A DNA stretch of 64,000 bases from Sediminimonas qiaohouensis DSM 21189 (GTDB lineage Bacteria; Pseudomonadota; Alphaproteobacteria; Rhodobacterales; Rhodobacteraceae): positions 1 to 64,000 of the forward strand of contig NZ_AUIJ01000006.1 of assembly GCF_000423645.1 (NCBI RefSeq). Reading direction: 5' to 3'. The translations under genes were made by a program, and so were the position numbers. Positions 1 through 7,391 of this stretch are shown in pieces. Numbering within the stretch: the first letter of the stretch is position 1; every line of letters begins with the position of its first letter. The notes beneath the pieces were generated by a model. It was given only the letters and a program-made list of their open reading frames with translations. It ran no database searches and was not told the DNA's origin.

Positions 1-261
1 GTCCAGGTCGACCAAATGCAGCAGGCTCTCGACGAAGCCTGTGGTCTGGCGTAGCGCCATGCCGAACAACACTTTCATCGTCAAGCATGTCTGGATAGCG
101 GTGTCGCTGTAGGTCTGCTGCCGACCGCGCTTACCGGTCGGCGCAGCCTCCCAGATCATCTCCGGGTCAAACCAGACTGTCAGCGAGCCACGGCGCTTGA
201 GCGCTTCGTTATAGGCCGGCCAGTTCCTGGTCTTGTAGGTTGGGGGTGTGGGTCTGCTCAT
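1..261 (-). CDS. IS5-family transposase, N-terminal fragment (truncated by window edge)
   Basis: Reading from ATG at 261-259 gives 87 uninterrupted codons that continue off the window. The product begins MSRPTPPTYKTRNWPAYNEA, contains GSLTVWFDPEM and KRGRQQTYSD, and ends in ALRQTTGFVESLLHLVDLD. This is the conserved N-terminal region of IS5-type DDE transposases (the DUF4372/transposase_11 arrangement), which cut and paste their own element. The catalytic DDE residues lie outside the window, so whether the gene is intact is unknown. No frameshift is visible in the part shown. Confidence 0.85.
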   Translation of the reverse strand, partial: MSRPTPPTYKTRNWPAYNEALKRRGSLTVWFDPEMIWEAAPTGKRGRQQTYSDTAIQTCLTMKVLFGMALRQTTGFVESLLHLVDLD

Positions 262-324
262 GTCGCCCAGCTACCACACTGGATTCGCGACATGAATCCC
301 TCACGCGCTTTGTGCAACAGAGCC
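1..324 (-). mobile_element. IS5-family insertion sequence, left part only (runs off the window)
   Basis: A transposase coding region starts at 261 on the minus strand and continues beyond base 1. Upstream of it, the minus-strand sequence GGCTCTGTTGCACAAAGC (324 down to 307) matches my recollection of the terminal inverted repeat of IS5-family elements, so the element end is placed near 324-326. Only one end is visible, so the target duplication cannot be read. The exact boundary is uncertain by a few bases. Confidence 0.75.
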
Positions 325-424
325 CCTTATCGGTCAAACCGTATTTCTCAACGTATTCCATCAGGACGGACATCAGCTCATCGTTCAGCTTCTCAAGGAC
401 CAACAACTTTTGTTCTGTTTGCAT
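325..424 (-). pseudogene. 5' end of a small gene interrupted by the insertion sequence
   Basis: From ATG at 424 the minus strand reads about 33 codons (MQTEQKLLVLEKLNDELMSV, then a short acidic/aromatic helix) before running into the insertion-sequence end near 324; the frame then continues into IS sequence as nonsense. The start overlaps the stop of a 16-codon open frame just upstream (TGA within ATGAATGC). The helical, charged composition looks like a real protein start, but I do not recognise the family. The missing part should lie beyond the other end of the IS, outside the window. Confidence 0.4.
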
Positions 425-554
425 TCATTCTGCCCCACATGATTGCGACTTTTCCAGCAACGTCAGCTTGCCCATCCAAAGTTAATATTTAGTAAGCATA
501 TCGCGCATAGCGCAGGACGCCTTCAGATTCTCAACAAAAACCAGGAGACATATC

Positions 555-1550
555 GTGACCCAAGCTTTTGACCGCGAAGCAGAGCGCTTCGCAACAATTG
601 CCAAACTCAGCAACACACCATCTGAAGCGCGAGCAGCGCTTGTCGACGAATATAAAAGACGATCCGAGGAGGCCTTCGCGCCCTCAACGCTGCGCAACTA
701 TCGCCAAATGTCCATGAACTTCAGAAACTGGTGCGATGAAAGAGGCTTTCAGTCCAAACCGCCAATAGAGCCCAAGGCAGTCGCCGCATATATTGATTTC
801 TTAGGTGGCAAGATCCGCGCAACGACGATTGAGCTGCGCCTATGGGCAATCTCAGAGATGCACCGAGCCGCCTTTATGCCCTCACCCTGCCGCCATCGCC
901 TGGTCGTGCTTGCCCTGAAAGCCGTAAAAAGGAAATACGGGGCGGGGATCAGACAAAAACCGCCGCTCTGCAAAGCGGAGGTGCTGGCCGCGATTGATAG
1001 GCTCGGAAGCAGTCGCCTGGAAATCCGAGACAAGGCAGTTCTATGGATTGCGACCGACAGCTGGTGCCGCGCATCCGAGATTGTGGCGCTCAAGGTGAAA
1101 GATCTGATCCGGCAGGATGATGGCGCAAGCCTCCTTTACATCGAAAGATCAAAGACCGATCAGTACGGTCAAGGGGCCTATGCGTTTCTTTCTGAAGCTG
1201 GAACTGGAGCCGTGCTCGACTGGACTGATCTGGCGGGCTTGAAGTCCGAAGACCCCATACTGACGAAATCACAAGCCAATGCCAGGATTTGCTCGCTCAA
1301 TCCGCTGACCATAACGCGGATCATCAAGCGGTGCACGGGACGGCGAGATGTATCGGCACACAGCACACGTATCGGCGGTGTTCACGACGCGTTCAGAATT
1401 GGATGCGACCTGTCTTCGATCATGGTCGCTGGGCGCTGGTCCTCGCCCGAAATGCCCGCCCGCTACGGTCGGAGAATTCTGGCGACCCAATCTGCGGCAG
1501 CGCTTGTGTCCAAGGCAGTCTCTGAGGAGATCGCGACCTCCGGGGAGTGA
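555..1550 (+). CDS. tyrosine recombinase / integrase
   Basis: A 331-residue site-specific recombinase of the phage-integrase/Xer type. An N-terminal SAM-like core-binding domain (about 35-125) is followed by the catalytic domain (about 135-320). The catalytic set is visible: Arg172 (in CRASEIVALK), Lys200, His269 and Arg272 (HSTR), Trp295 in the second-His position, and nucleophile Tyr304 (ARYGRR). The start is GTG at 555 with AGGAGA seven bases upstream. It sits between an insertion sequence and a tRNA-Ser gene, so it probably integrates the island whose end this is, although it is not immediately next to the tRNA. It could also be a stand-alone XerC/D-like protein carried as cargo. Confidence 0.88.
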   Translation: MTQAFDREAERFATIAKLSNTPSEARAALVDEYKRRSEEAFAPSTLRNYRQMSMNFRNWCDERGFQSKPPIEPKAVAAYIDFLGGKIRATTIELRLWAISEMHRAAFMPSPCRHRLVVLALKAVKRKYGAGIRQKPPLCKAEVLAAIDRLGSSRLEIRDKAVLWIATDSWCRASEIVALKVKDLIRQDDGASLLYIERSKTDQYGQGAYAFLSEAGTGAVLDWTDLAGLKSEDPILTKSQANARICSLNPLTITRIIKRCTGRRDVSAHSTRIGGVHDAFRIGCDLSSIMVAGRWSSPEMPARYGRRILATQSAAALVSKAVSEEIATSGE

Positions 1551-1568
1551 GGAGTGCCAGCGACAGGC

Positions 1569-2003
1569 CTACCGGCAGTAGCCGTGAATCGGCAATCTGC
1601 GGCTTTCATCAGTTTCGAAACTGGCATACTTGCCGTCCGAGTATCGCGGACAGTCCCTCGCCTGTCCTGCGGAGATCGCCAGCGCGCCCAGGTCTTCTTC
1701 TGACTTGGTGTAACATGTGCCAACCCAACGGTCATACGTGCGGTCCCCGTTGAGCCAGCAGCGCACCGGCTTGCGCAGGACAAGTCGCTGCATCCACCTT
1801 TTTGCGGCCTGTCCGCCTCGTTCATCGAGTTCAGGGCCGTCCACGCCGTTCAACCTGACAGCACGGCTCTCAACCTCGATGGTATCGACGTCCCGCACAT
1901 GGGTTACTCGGCCTTCAATCCATTCTCCCGCATAGGATGGCTGGCCGACTACGAGACAGGCGACAATCAGAAAGAACGGGGCAAGAGTGTGATCAAGAAC
2001 CAT
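1569..2003 (-). CDS. secreted thermonuclease-like (SNase) protein
   Basis: About 144 residues from ATG at 2003, chosen because a signal peptide follows directly (MVLDHTLAPFFLIVACLVVG, then a PSYAGE cleavage region); an upstream in-frame ATG at 2051 would bury it. The mature part has the staphylococcal nuclease fold signatures: the Asp pair in RVTHVRDVDTIEV, the Arg/Glu region VRLNGVDGPELDERGG and a TYDRWVG segment equivalent to the third catalytic region. The family hydrolyses phosphodiester bonds of DNA and RNA using calcium; this copy would act in the periplasm or outside the cell. The gene is convergent with the integrase, with 18 bases between the stops, and is probably island cargo. Confidence 0.85.
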   Translation of the reverse strand: MVLDHTLAPFFLIVACLVVGQPSYAGEWIEGRVTHVRDVDTIEVESRAVRLNGVDGPELDERGGQAAKRWMQRLVLRKPVRCWLNGDRTYDRWVGTCYTKSEEDLGALAISAGQARDCPRYSDGKYASFETDESRRLPIHGYCR

Positions 2004-2028
2004 AATAACTATAGAGTAGGTTATTGAG

Positions 2029-2235
2029 ATGCTGGACTGCAAGTATCTCACTGAAATCGCTCAAACAGTTATCGAAACACTATGGCAGATCAGACGTTTT
2101 GGGAGCGAACACGCTTACCTACAAACGCTGGAACATGATCAGAAAACAGCGTCAGATGCGGCAGGACTAGGCGAGGTCACCAGAATCGCGACCAACGCTG
2201 AACGCTTAAAAGCGTGTGGTGATAACGTGTGGTGA
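2029..2235 (+). CDS. hypothetical small ORF, possibly spurious
   Basis: A 68-codon frame diverging from the nuclease gene. The protein is mostly helical and hydrophilic, with no recognised motif, signal or membrane segment. A weak GAGTAGG lies upstream. The surrounding stretch (about 2004-2297) is less GC-rich than the chromosome to the right, as expected in an island edge, and otherwise shows nothing I can name. Confidence 0.25.
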   Translation: MLDCKYLTEIAQTVIETLWQIRRFGSEHAYLQTLEHDQKTASDAAGLGEVTRIATNAERLKACGDNVW

Positions 2236-2297
2236 CAGCGAAAATACCCACCTTCTAACTATCTGATATTAAGCTAATTTTATGGGGTGTAGATGTA

Positions 2298-2387
2298 TGG
2301 CGGAGACGAAGGGATTCGAACCCTCGAGACCCTTCCGGGCCTACTCCCTTAGCAGGGGAGCGCCTTCGACCACTCGGCCACGTCTCC
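2298..2387 (-). tRNA. tRNA-Ser (anticodon GCU)
   Basis: On the minus strand GGAGACG (2387-2381) pairs with CGTCTCC (2308-2302) as the acceptor stem, followed by discriminator G and an encoded CCA (2300-2298). The anticodon arm is CTCCC-CTGCTAA-GGGAG with anticodon GCT, there is a long class II variable arm (about 2340-2325), and the T arm contains GGTTCGAATCC. All features are those of a serine tRNA reading AGC/AGU. Its 3' end faces the integrase side, the usual orientation for an island attachment site. Confidence 0.97.
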
Positions 2388-2544
2388 GCCGACGCGTATA
2401 GCCGCCCGGGCGATCGATTTACAAGGCCAAATTTCAACGTTTCTGCCGAAAGGCATGCGGCGTGGATCACCCCCTCCGCGCGGGCGGGCGGCGTGCGGGA
2501 AATGACGGATTGGCGAGCGGGGCCAACCATTCTATATATGCCGG

Positions 2545-2985
2545 ATGATTTCAGATTTGCTAAAGACCCTCTTCGCCCCGGCGCCCGAGCCGATCACGGA
2601 TCAGGATGCGCGCCTTGCGCTGACCGCGCTGCTGGTGCGTGTGGCCCGTTCCGACAACGCCTACGAGGTGTCCGAGATCACCCGTATCGACCGGATCGTC
2701 GCCACCCGCTATGGCCTGGACACGGCCGAGGCCAAGGACCTGCGCCGCGAGGCCGAGGAGCTTGAGGCCCACGCACCTGACACAGTCCGCTTCACCCGCG
2801 CGATCAAGGATGCCGTGCCCTATGATGACCGCCTCGGCGTGATCGAGGCGCTGTGGCAGGTCGCCCTGGCCGATGGCGAGCGCGATCATCACGAGGATTC
2901 GCTCATGCGGATGGTGGCCAACCTGCTGGGCATCAACGATCGCGACAGCGCGCTGGCCCGGCAGCGCGTCGATACCTCCGAATGA
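2545..2985 (+). CDS. TerB-like (tellurite-resistance / co-chaperone DjlA fold) protein
   Basis: A 146-residue soluble, all-helical acidic protein. Paired helices around DARLALTALLVRVARSDNAY and a second repeat around VIEALWQVALADGERDHHED match the TerB/DjlA N-terminal fold, in which acidic residues at helix ends may bind metal. The family is found in stress and membrane-associated complexes, but single TerB-like genes like this one have no settled function. Its TGA overlaps the ATG of the next gene (ATGA at 2982-2985), so the two are translationally coupled. There is no ter operon around it, so tellurite resistance should not be assumed. Confidence 0.8.
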   Translation: MISDLLKTLFAPAPEPITDQDARLALTALLVRVARSDNAYEVSEITRIDRIVATRYGLDTAEAKDLRREAEELEAHAPDTVRFTRAIKDAVPYDDRLGVIEALWQVALADGERDHHEDSLMRMVANLLGINDRDSALARQRVDTSE

Positions 2986-3752
2986 TCGCCAGCCTGCCGA
3001 TGTATGACCGCCCCGAAACGCGGGCGGCGACCGATCAGCTGTGGCATCTGGTGCGCGAGGAGCTGGGGTATGGCCCCAAAACGCTTAGCCGCGGCCAAGA
3101 CCCCTGGGCCGACTGGCAATCGCCCGGGCTGCTGCTGTCGCAAACCTGCGGCCTGCCCTATCGCACGCGGCTGCGCGGGCGCGTGGCGCTTGTCGGCACA
3201 CCCGATTTCGCGCTGGAGGGCTGCCCGCCGGGATATTACCGCAGCATCCTGGTGGTGCGCCGCGACGCGCAGGGCGCGCGCCTGGCCGATTTCACCACGC
3301 AGCGCTTTGCCTATAACGATCCCGCCTCGCAATCGGGCTGGGCCGCGCCGGCGGCCTATGCCAAGGCGCAGGGCCTGCGCATCACGGACCCCATACAAAC
3401 AGGCGGGCACGCCGCGTCGGCCCGCGCGGTGGTCGAGGGGCGCGCCGATATCGCCGCGATTGACGCGCAAAGCTGGCGCCTGATGCAGCGCCATGATGCC
3501 TTTGCCACGCGCCTGCGGGTGCTATGCAAGACGTGGCCCACGCCCGGCCTGCCGTGCATCACCGCCATCGCGCACGATCCCGCGCCGATCCGTACCGCCC
3601 TGCGCCGGGCCATCGCCGCGCTGGACGATGAGGCGCGCGGCACGCTGTGCCTGCAGGCCCTCATCGACATCCCCGAGGCGGCCTACCTTGCGGTTCCGAC
3701 ACCCGCCGCGCCTGCCGCCGCACAGCGCGCAAATGGTCACATTTCGGGCTGA
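2982..3752 (+). CDS. PhnD-like substrate-binding domain protein without signal peptide
   Basis: 256 residues from the ATG that overlaps the TerB stop. The N-terminus MIASLPMYDRPE and the later GCPPGYYRSILVVRRD, FAYNDPASQSGWAAP and ARAVVEGRADIAAIDAQSW segments follow the PhnD/SsuA phosphonate-binding family (periplasmic-binding-protein type 2 fold; the SGW and IAAID segments line the cleft). Family members normally deliver phosphonate, phosphite or sulfonate to an ABC importer. Here there is no signal peptide or lipobox, and the more upstream reading frame does not supply one. No cognate ATPase or permease adjoins, since the transporter downstream has its own binding protein. A cytoplasmic sensing role is possible but unproven. 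Confidence 0.75.
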   Translation: MIASLPMYDRPETRAATDQLWHLVREELGYGPKTLSRGQDPWADWQSPGLLLSQTCGLPYRTRLRGRVALVGTPDFALEGCPPGYYRSILVVRRDAQGARLADFTTQRFAYNDPASQSGWAAPAAYAKAQGLRITDPIQTGGHAASARAVVEGRADIAAIDAQSWRLMQRHDAFATRLRVLCKTWPTPGLPCITAIAHDPAPIRTALRRAIAALDDEARGTLCLQALIDIPEAAYLAVPTPAAPAAAQRANGHISG

Positions 3753-3868
3753 CGCCGGGTCAATTCGGAAGGAATCGGGGCAAGTCTTCCGTTTTGGAAG
3801 TTGCATCAGCGTTTATTTTCCGTCCTATTGGCGGACGTGATGGATAAACGACCAGACCGGAGCACCGC

Positions 3869-4645
3869 GTGACAGACGCAAGCCCAGTGATCGAAATTCG
3901 CAACCTGCACAAAGCCTTCGGCGCGCTGGAGGTGCTCAAGGGGGTGGATATATCGGCCCGGCGCGGTGACGTGGTGTCGCTGATCGGCTCTTCGGGGTCG
4001 GGCAAATCGACGCTTCTGCGCTGCGCCAACCTTCTGGAGGATAGCCAGCAGGGCGAGATCCTGTTCAAGGGCGAGCCGGTCAAATGGCGCGGCACCGGGG
4101 CGCATCGCCATCCCGCCGATGCCAAGCAGGTCCTGCGCATCCGCACCAACCTGTCGATGGTGTTCCAGCAGTTCAACCTGTGGGCGCACATGACCATCCT
4201 GCAAAACGTGATGGAGGCGCCGATGACGGTGCTCGGCCGCGAACGGGCAGAGGTTGAAAAGGCCGCGCGCGGGTATCTCGAAAAGGTCGGGATCGGCGAC
4301 AAGGCCGATGCCTGGCCGGCGCAGCTTTCGGGCGGACAGCAGCAGCGCGCCGCGATCGCGCGCGCCCTGTGCATGGAGCCCGAGGCGCTGCTGTTCGACG
4401 AGCCGACCTCGGCGCTCGACCCGGAGCTGGAGCAGGAAGTGGTCAAGGTGATCAAGGATCTTGCCTCCGAGGGGCGCACGATGCTTATCGTAACGCATGA
4501 CATGCGCATGGCCGCGGATTTATCCGATCACGTCGTGTTCCTGCACCAGGGACTCGTCGAAGAAGAAGGCGCGCCAGACGAGCTGTTCGGCGCACCCAAG
4601 ACCGAACGTTTGCGCGGATTTCTCTCCTCGACAATGCCGGGCTGA
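3869..4645 (+). CDS. amino-acid ABC transporter ATP-binding protein (HisP-like)
   Basis: A 258-residue ATPase that powers import through the two permeases downstream. Walker A GSSGSGKST at 40-48, Q-loop VFQQF near 98-102, signature LSGGQQQR at 153-160, Walker B LLFDEP at 174-179 and switch His210 are all intact. Sequence style (the EILFKGEPV insert and the FNLWAHMT region) places it with the polar-amino-acid HisP/GlnQ group, not the polyamine PotA group. It is the first gene of a run on the plus strand reaching 12232, with its binding protein 48 bases downstream. The 116-base upstream gap contains short inverted repeats (CTTCC/GGAAG near 3788-3802 and CGTCC/GGACG near 3821-3837) that could be regulatory. 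Confidence 0.92.
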   Translation: MTDASPVIEIRNLHKAFGALEVLKGVDISARRGDVVSLIGSSGSGKSTLLRCANLLEDSQQGEILFKGEPVKWRGTGAHRHPADAKQVLRIRTNLSMVFQQFNLWAHMTILQNVMEAPMTVLGRERAEVEKAARGYLEKVGIGDKADAWPAQLSGGQQQRAAIARALCMEPEALLFDEPTSALDPELEQEVVKVIKDLASEGRTMLIVTHDMRMAADLSDHVVFLHQGLVEEEGAPDELFGAPKTERLRGFLSSTMPG

Positions 4646-4693
4646 GACAATGCGCATGCACTTTGAACCAAACCAACCAACGGGAGAACTCAA

Positions 4694-5425
4694 ATGAAAA
4701 AACTGATCCTGACCACAGCCGCGCTGGCCTTTGGCGCCAGCCTTGCAATGGCCGACAACCACGGCGGCACCGTGCGCCTGGGCACCGAGGGCGCCTACCC
4801 TCCGTATAACTACCTCAACGATGACGGCGAGGTTGCCGGCTTCGAGCGGGTGCTTGGCGACGAACTGTGCGAGCGCGCCGAGCTGGACTGCGAGTGGGTC
4901 ACAAACGACTGGGACAGCATCATTCCCAACCTGGTGTCGGGCAACTACGACGCGATCATCGCGGGCATGTCCATCACCGACGAGCGCAAGGAAGTGATCG
5001 ACTTCACCGATCCCTACACGCAGCCCGATCCGTCCGCCTACATGGCGCTATCCGCCGATGCAGACATTGAAAACGGCGTGATCGCGGCGCAGACCGGCAC
5101 CATCCAGGCCAGCCATATAGCCAACAGCGACGCGACCCTGCTCGAGTTCGCAACGCCCGATGAAACCGTCGCCGCCGTGCGCAACGGCGAGGCCGACGCG
5201 GTGCTGGCCGACAAGGCGTATCTTGAGCCGATGGTCAGCGAATCGGGCGGCGATCTGGTTTGGGCCGGCGACGATGTCCTTCTGGGTGGCGGCATCGGCC
5301 TCGGCATCCGCAAGTCCGATCCCGAGCTGAAGGAAAAGTTCAACGCCGCGATCCAGTCGATGAAGGACGACGGCACCCTGAACGAATTGATCAAGGAATG
5401 GCTGCCCGGTTCGGCGACGTTCTGA
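4694..5425 (+). CDS. periplasmic amino-acid-type substrate-binding protein
   Basis: A 243-residue secreted protein. The Sec signal MKKLILTTAALAFGASLAMA is cleaved before DNHGG. The mature part has the SBP family 3 pattern: LGTEGAYPPYNYLNDDG near the start, WDSIIPNLVSGNYDAIIAGMSIT (the DxxxxL...D region), and DFTDPYTQP. It delivers its ligand to the HisQ/HisM-type permeases. The ligand cannot be read from sequence; the neighbouring gamma-glutamylation genes suggest an amine, a gamma-glutamyl compound or a basic amino acid. ATG at 4694 follows GGGAG at 4682-4686. A hairpin follows the gene before the permeases. Confidence 0.92.
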   Translation: MKKLILTTAALAFGASLAMADNHGGTVRLGTEGAYPPYNYLNDDGEVAGFERVLGDELCERAELDCEWVTNDWDSIIPNLVSGNYDAIIAGMSITDERKEVIDFTDPYTQPDPSAYMALSADADIENGVIAAQTGTIQASHIANSDATLLEFATPDETVAAVRNGEADAVLADKAYLEPMVSESGGDLVWAGDDVLLGGGIGLGIRKSDPELKEKFNAAIQSMKDDGTLNELIKEWLPGSATF

Positions 5426-5440
5426 TCTGACCTGACCTGC

Positions 5441-5466
5441 GCCAGGGGGGCCACGGCCCCCTTGGC
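5441..5466 (+). other. intercistronic hairpin between binding protein and permease genes
   Basis: GCCAGGGGGGCC (5441-5452) pairs with GGCCCCCTTGGC (5455-5466), one G-U pair, with a minimal loop. No T run follows, so it is not an intrinsic terminator. Such hairpins after a binding-protein gene commonly protect its mRNA and lower permease expression; that role is inferred. Confidence 0.6.
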
Positions 5467-5600
5467 GACCGCTTTCCCGTCATACTATCCCGCTTTCGCC
5501 CGACATCGCCACAGGTGCCGCCATCTTCAGCTTCTGCTCAGATCCTTCGACGCTCAGCGGCCTGTCATGGCTGAGTTGCTACCTGACCACGGGTAAGCAC

Positions 5601-6413
5601 ATGGCGTTTTACGGCTCCATCGGCACGGTGCTGTTGCTGCTGGCCATTACCGCGCCCGCCGCGCTAGCATTCGGGTTTGTCGGGGCCAGTGCCGCCCGCG
5701 CCCGGTTTGCGCCGCTGCGCTGGATCGGCAAGACCTATATCGCGCTGGTGCGGGGCGTGCCCGACATCGCGTTTTTCCTGTTTTTCGTGATCGCCCTCGA
5801 CCAGGCGATCGAGTGGGTCCGCCACAAGACGCTCTGCCCCGACTGGGATCAACCCATTCGCCAAGGCAATGATTTCGTTGTGTGCCAGGCCGCCAAGATG
5901 CCCTTGGGCAACGCGCCCCAATGGGTGCACGAAACCTACGGGTTTTTCATAGCGGTGTTCACCTTTGCCATCGTGTTCGGCGCCTTCGCGGCGAATGTGC
6001 TGTTCGGGGCCATGCGCGCCGTGCCGCGCGCCCAGATGGAAACCGCCGAGGCCTACGGCATGACGCACCGCCAAAGCTTCTGGCGTATCCTTGTGCCGCA
6101 AATGTGGATCTATGCCCTGCCCGGCCTGTCGAACCTGTGGATGATCCTGGTCAAAGCGACTCCGCTGCTGTTCCTGCTGGGGATCGAGGACGTGCTTTAT
6201 TGGGCGACCGAGCTGGGTGGTTCCAAGGCCGCGCGCTTTTCCGACTATCCGCATGGCGACTGGCGGATGTGGTATTTCCTGGGGCTGCTGGTGCTGTACC
6301 TGCTGTTCACCAAGGCATCCGAGGTGGTGCTTGAGCGGATCATGCAGCGCCTCAGCCGCGGACAAGCCACCAGTGGCGGCGACGCGGCCCGCCGCGCGGA
6401 GGCCCGCGCATGA
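5601..6413 (+). CDS. amino-acid ABC transporter permease 1 (HisQ-like); start uncertain
   Basis: 270 residues from ATG at 5601, an inner-membrane permease with about five to six hydrophobic segments. The EAA-type coupling loop lies at AQMETAEAYGMTHRQSFWRILVP, and an extra-cytoplasmic insert (WVRHKTLCPDW ... VVCQAAKMP) separates the first membrane segments. The same frame stays open upstream and codes for a Cys/Trp-rich segment (FSFCSDPSTLSGLSWLSCYL, then TTGKH) that resembles the N-terminus I remember in homologues, but it has no ATG, GTG or TTG; an ATC at 5523, seven bases after AGG, is the only plausible start there. The stop overlaps the next gene's ATG (ATGA). Confidence 0.88.
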   Translation: MAFYGSIGTVLLLLAITAPAALAFGFVGASAARARFAPLRWIGKTYIALVRGVPDIAFFLFFVIALDQAIEWVRHKTLCPDWDQPIRQGNDFVVCQAAKMPLGNAPQWVHETYGFFIAVFTFAIVFGAFAANVLFGAMRAVPRAQMETAEAYGMTHRQSFWRILVPQMWIYALPGLSNLWMILVKATPLLFLLGIEDVLYWATELGGSKAARFSDYPHGDWRMWYFLGLLVLYLLFTKASEVVLERIMQRLSRGQATSGGDAARRAEARA

Positions 6414-7216
6414 GCTGCATCCAGACCATACAGGATTACGGCCTGCGCAGCCTCGGCCATGGCGAGCGGCTGCTCCCGCGCGAGGATTTCACCCTGTGTG
6501 AGCAGTTCACCCTGATCGGCTCGGGGATGATCTGGAACGTCTATTTCGGCATTTTCGCCCTTCTGGCCGGTTTTTTCCTGGCTACCGGGCTGGCCGTGGC
6601 CAAGAGCGCCCGCCGCAAATGGCTGCGCAAACCGGCCGAATGGTTCATCTTCGTGTTCCGCGGCTCGCCGCTATTCATACAGTTTTTCTTTGCCTATTTC
6701 CTGTTCCTGTCGCTCAAGACGGTGATGCCGGTGTTCAGTGCCTTCACCAGCGCATGGGCCGGCGCGCTGGTGGTGCTGTTTCTCAATACCGCCGCCTACT
6801 CGGCCGAGATCTTCTACGGCGCGCTGCGCTCGATCCCGCGCGGCGACCTGGAGGCGGCCGATGCCTACGGCATGTCCGGCTGGCACCGCTTTCGCCGAAT
6901 CGTTTGGCCGACGATGCTACGGCTGGCATGGCCCGCCTACACGAACGAGGCGATCTTCCTGTTCCACGCCACCACGCTGGTGTTCTTCGCGGGCTTTCCG
7001 GCCTGGCAGCAAAAGGGCGATGCGCTCTACTATGCCAGCTATTTCGCCGACAAGACGTTTAACCCGTTCGTGCCCTACCCGATCCTTGCGGGCTATTTCA
7101 TCTTGCTGACGCTGTGCATCGTGGGCGCGTTCGGGCTGGTTAATCGCCACCTCAACCGGCACCTGCCGCAAGAGGCCCGGCGCAGAATCCGCTTGCGTAT
7201 GAATCTCATCCGGTAG
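6410..7216 (+). CDS. amino-acid ABC transporter permease 2 (HisM-like)
   Basis: A 268-residue inner-membrane partner of the preceding permease, translationally coupled to it by a 4-base overlap. It has hydrophobic segments at roughly 45-65, 85-108, 115-135, 185-205 and 228-248, and the EAA loop IPRGDLEAADAYGMSGWHRFRRI with the conserved Gly that docks on the ATPase. The FVFRGSPLFIQFFFAYF segment is typical of histidine/arginine/opine permeases. It ends 31 bases before the first ATTTGATCA site and 175 bases before the preferred start of the glutamine-synthetase-like gene. Confidence 0.92.
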   Translation: MSCIQTIQDYGLRSLGHGERLLPREDFTLCEQFTLIGSGMIWNVYFGIFALLAGFFLATGLAVAKSARRKWLRKPAEWFIFVFRGSPLFIQFFFAYFLFLSLKTVMPVFSAFTSAWAGALVVLFLNTAAYSAEIFYGALRSIPRGDLEAADAYGMSGWHRFRRIVWPTMLRLAWPAYTNEAIFLFHATTLVFFAGFPAWQQKGDALYYASYFADKTFNPFVPYPILAGYFILLTLCIVGAFGLVNRHLNRHLPQEARRRIRLRMNLIR

Positions 7217-7224
7217 TATTCATG

Positions 7225-7236
7225 ATTTGATCAAAT
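7225..7236. promoter_or_regulatory. candidate operator ATTTGATCAAAT (site 1)
   Basis: A perfect 12-base palindrome in the AT-rich gap before the first glutamine-synthetase-like gene. Nine of its bases recur as ATTTGATCA at 7300-7308. AT-rich palindromes of this kind are typical binding sites of GntR or cupin-HTH (PuuR-like) repressors; the actual regulator is not identified. Confidence 0.45.
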
Positions 7237-7299
7237 TATTTTAACGCGTGTTCGCCCCTCCAATTGAACGGGAAAAGGCGAACTGGCATGCCTATCCTA

Positions 7300-7308
7300 A
7301 TTTGATCA
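7300..7308. promoter_or_regulatory. candidate operator ATTTGATCA (site 2)
   Basis: Repeats the core of site 1, exactly 75 bases downstream (about seven helical turns, so both sites face the same side of the DNA). Flanking AATTT/AAATT (7299-7303 and 7311-7315) adds partial dyad symmetry. It lies inside the longest open frame of the downstream gene, which argues that translation really starts at 7392. Confidence 0.42.
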
Positions 7309-7391
7309 TAAAATTGAAACGGGCCCTCCTCCGCCGCGCCCCCGCATCGCCGGCCCCGGAGGACCGGGCCCCAACCCACCGGGTGACAGGT

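Noticed and set aside
1551-2297. Second copy of the tRNA-Ser 3' end as an attachment repeat near the integrase
   Set aside because: Read by eye, no stretch matches bases 2298-2330; if present it must be left of the window.
2545-2985. Tellurite-resistance (ter) operon
   Set aside because: Only a single TerB-like gene is present; no terC, terD or terZ neighbours.
5441-5466. Intrinsic terminator after the amino-acid binding-protein gene
   Set aside because: The hairpin is strong but no T run follows, so complete termination is unlikely; listed as an intercistronic hairpin.
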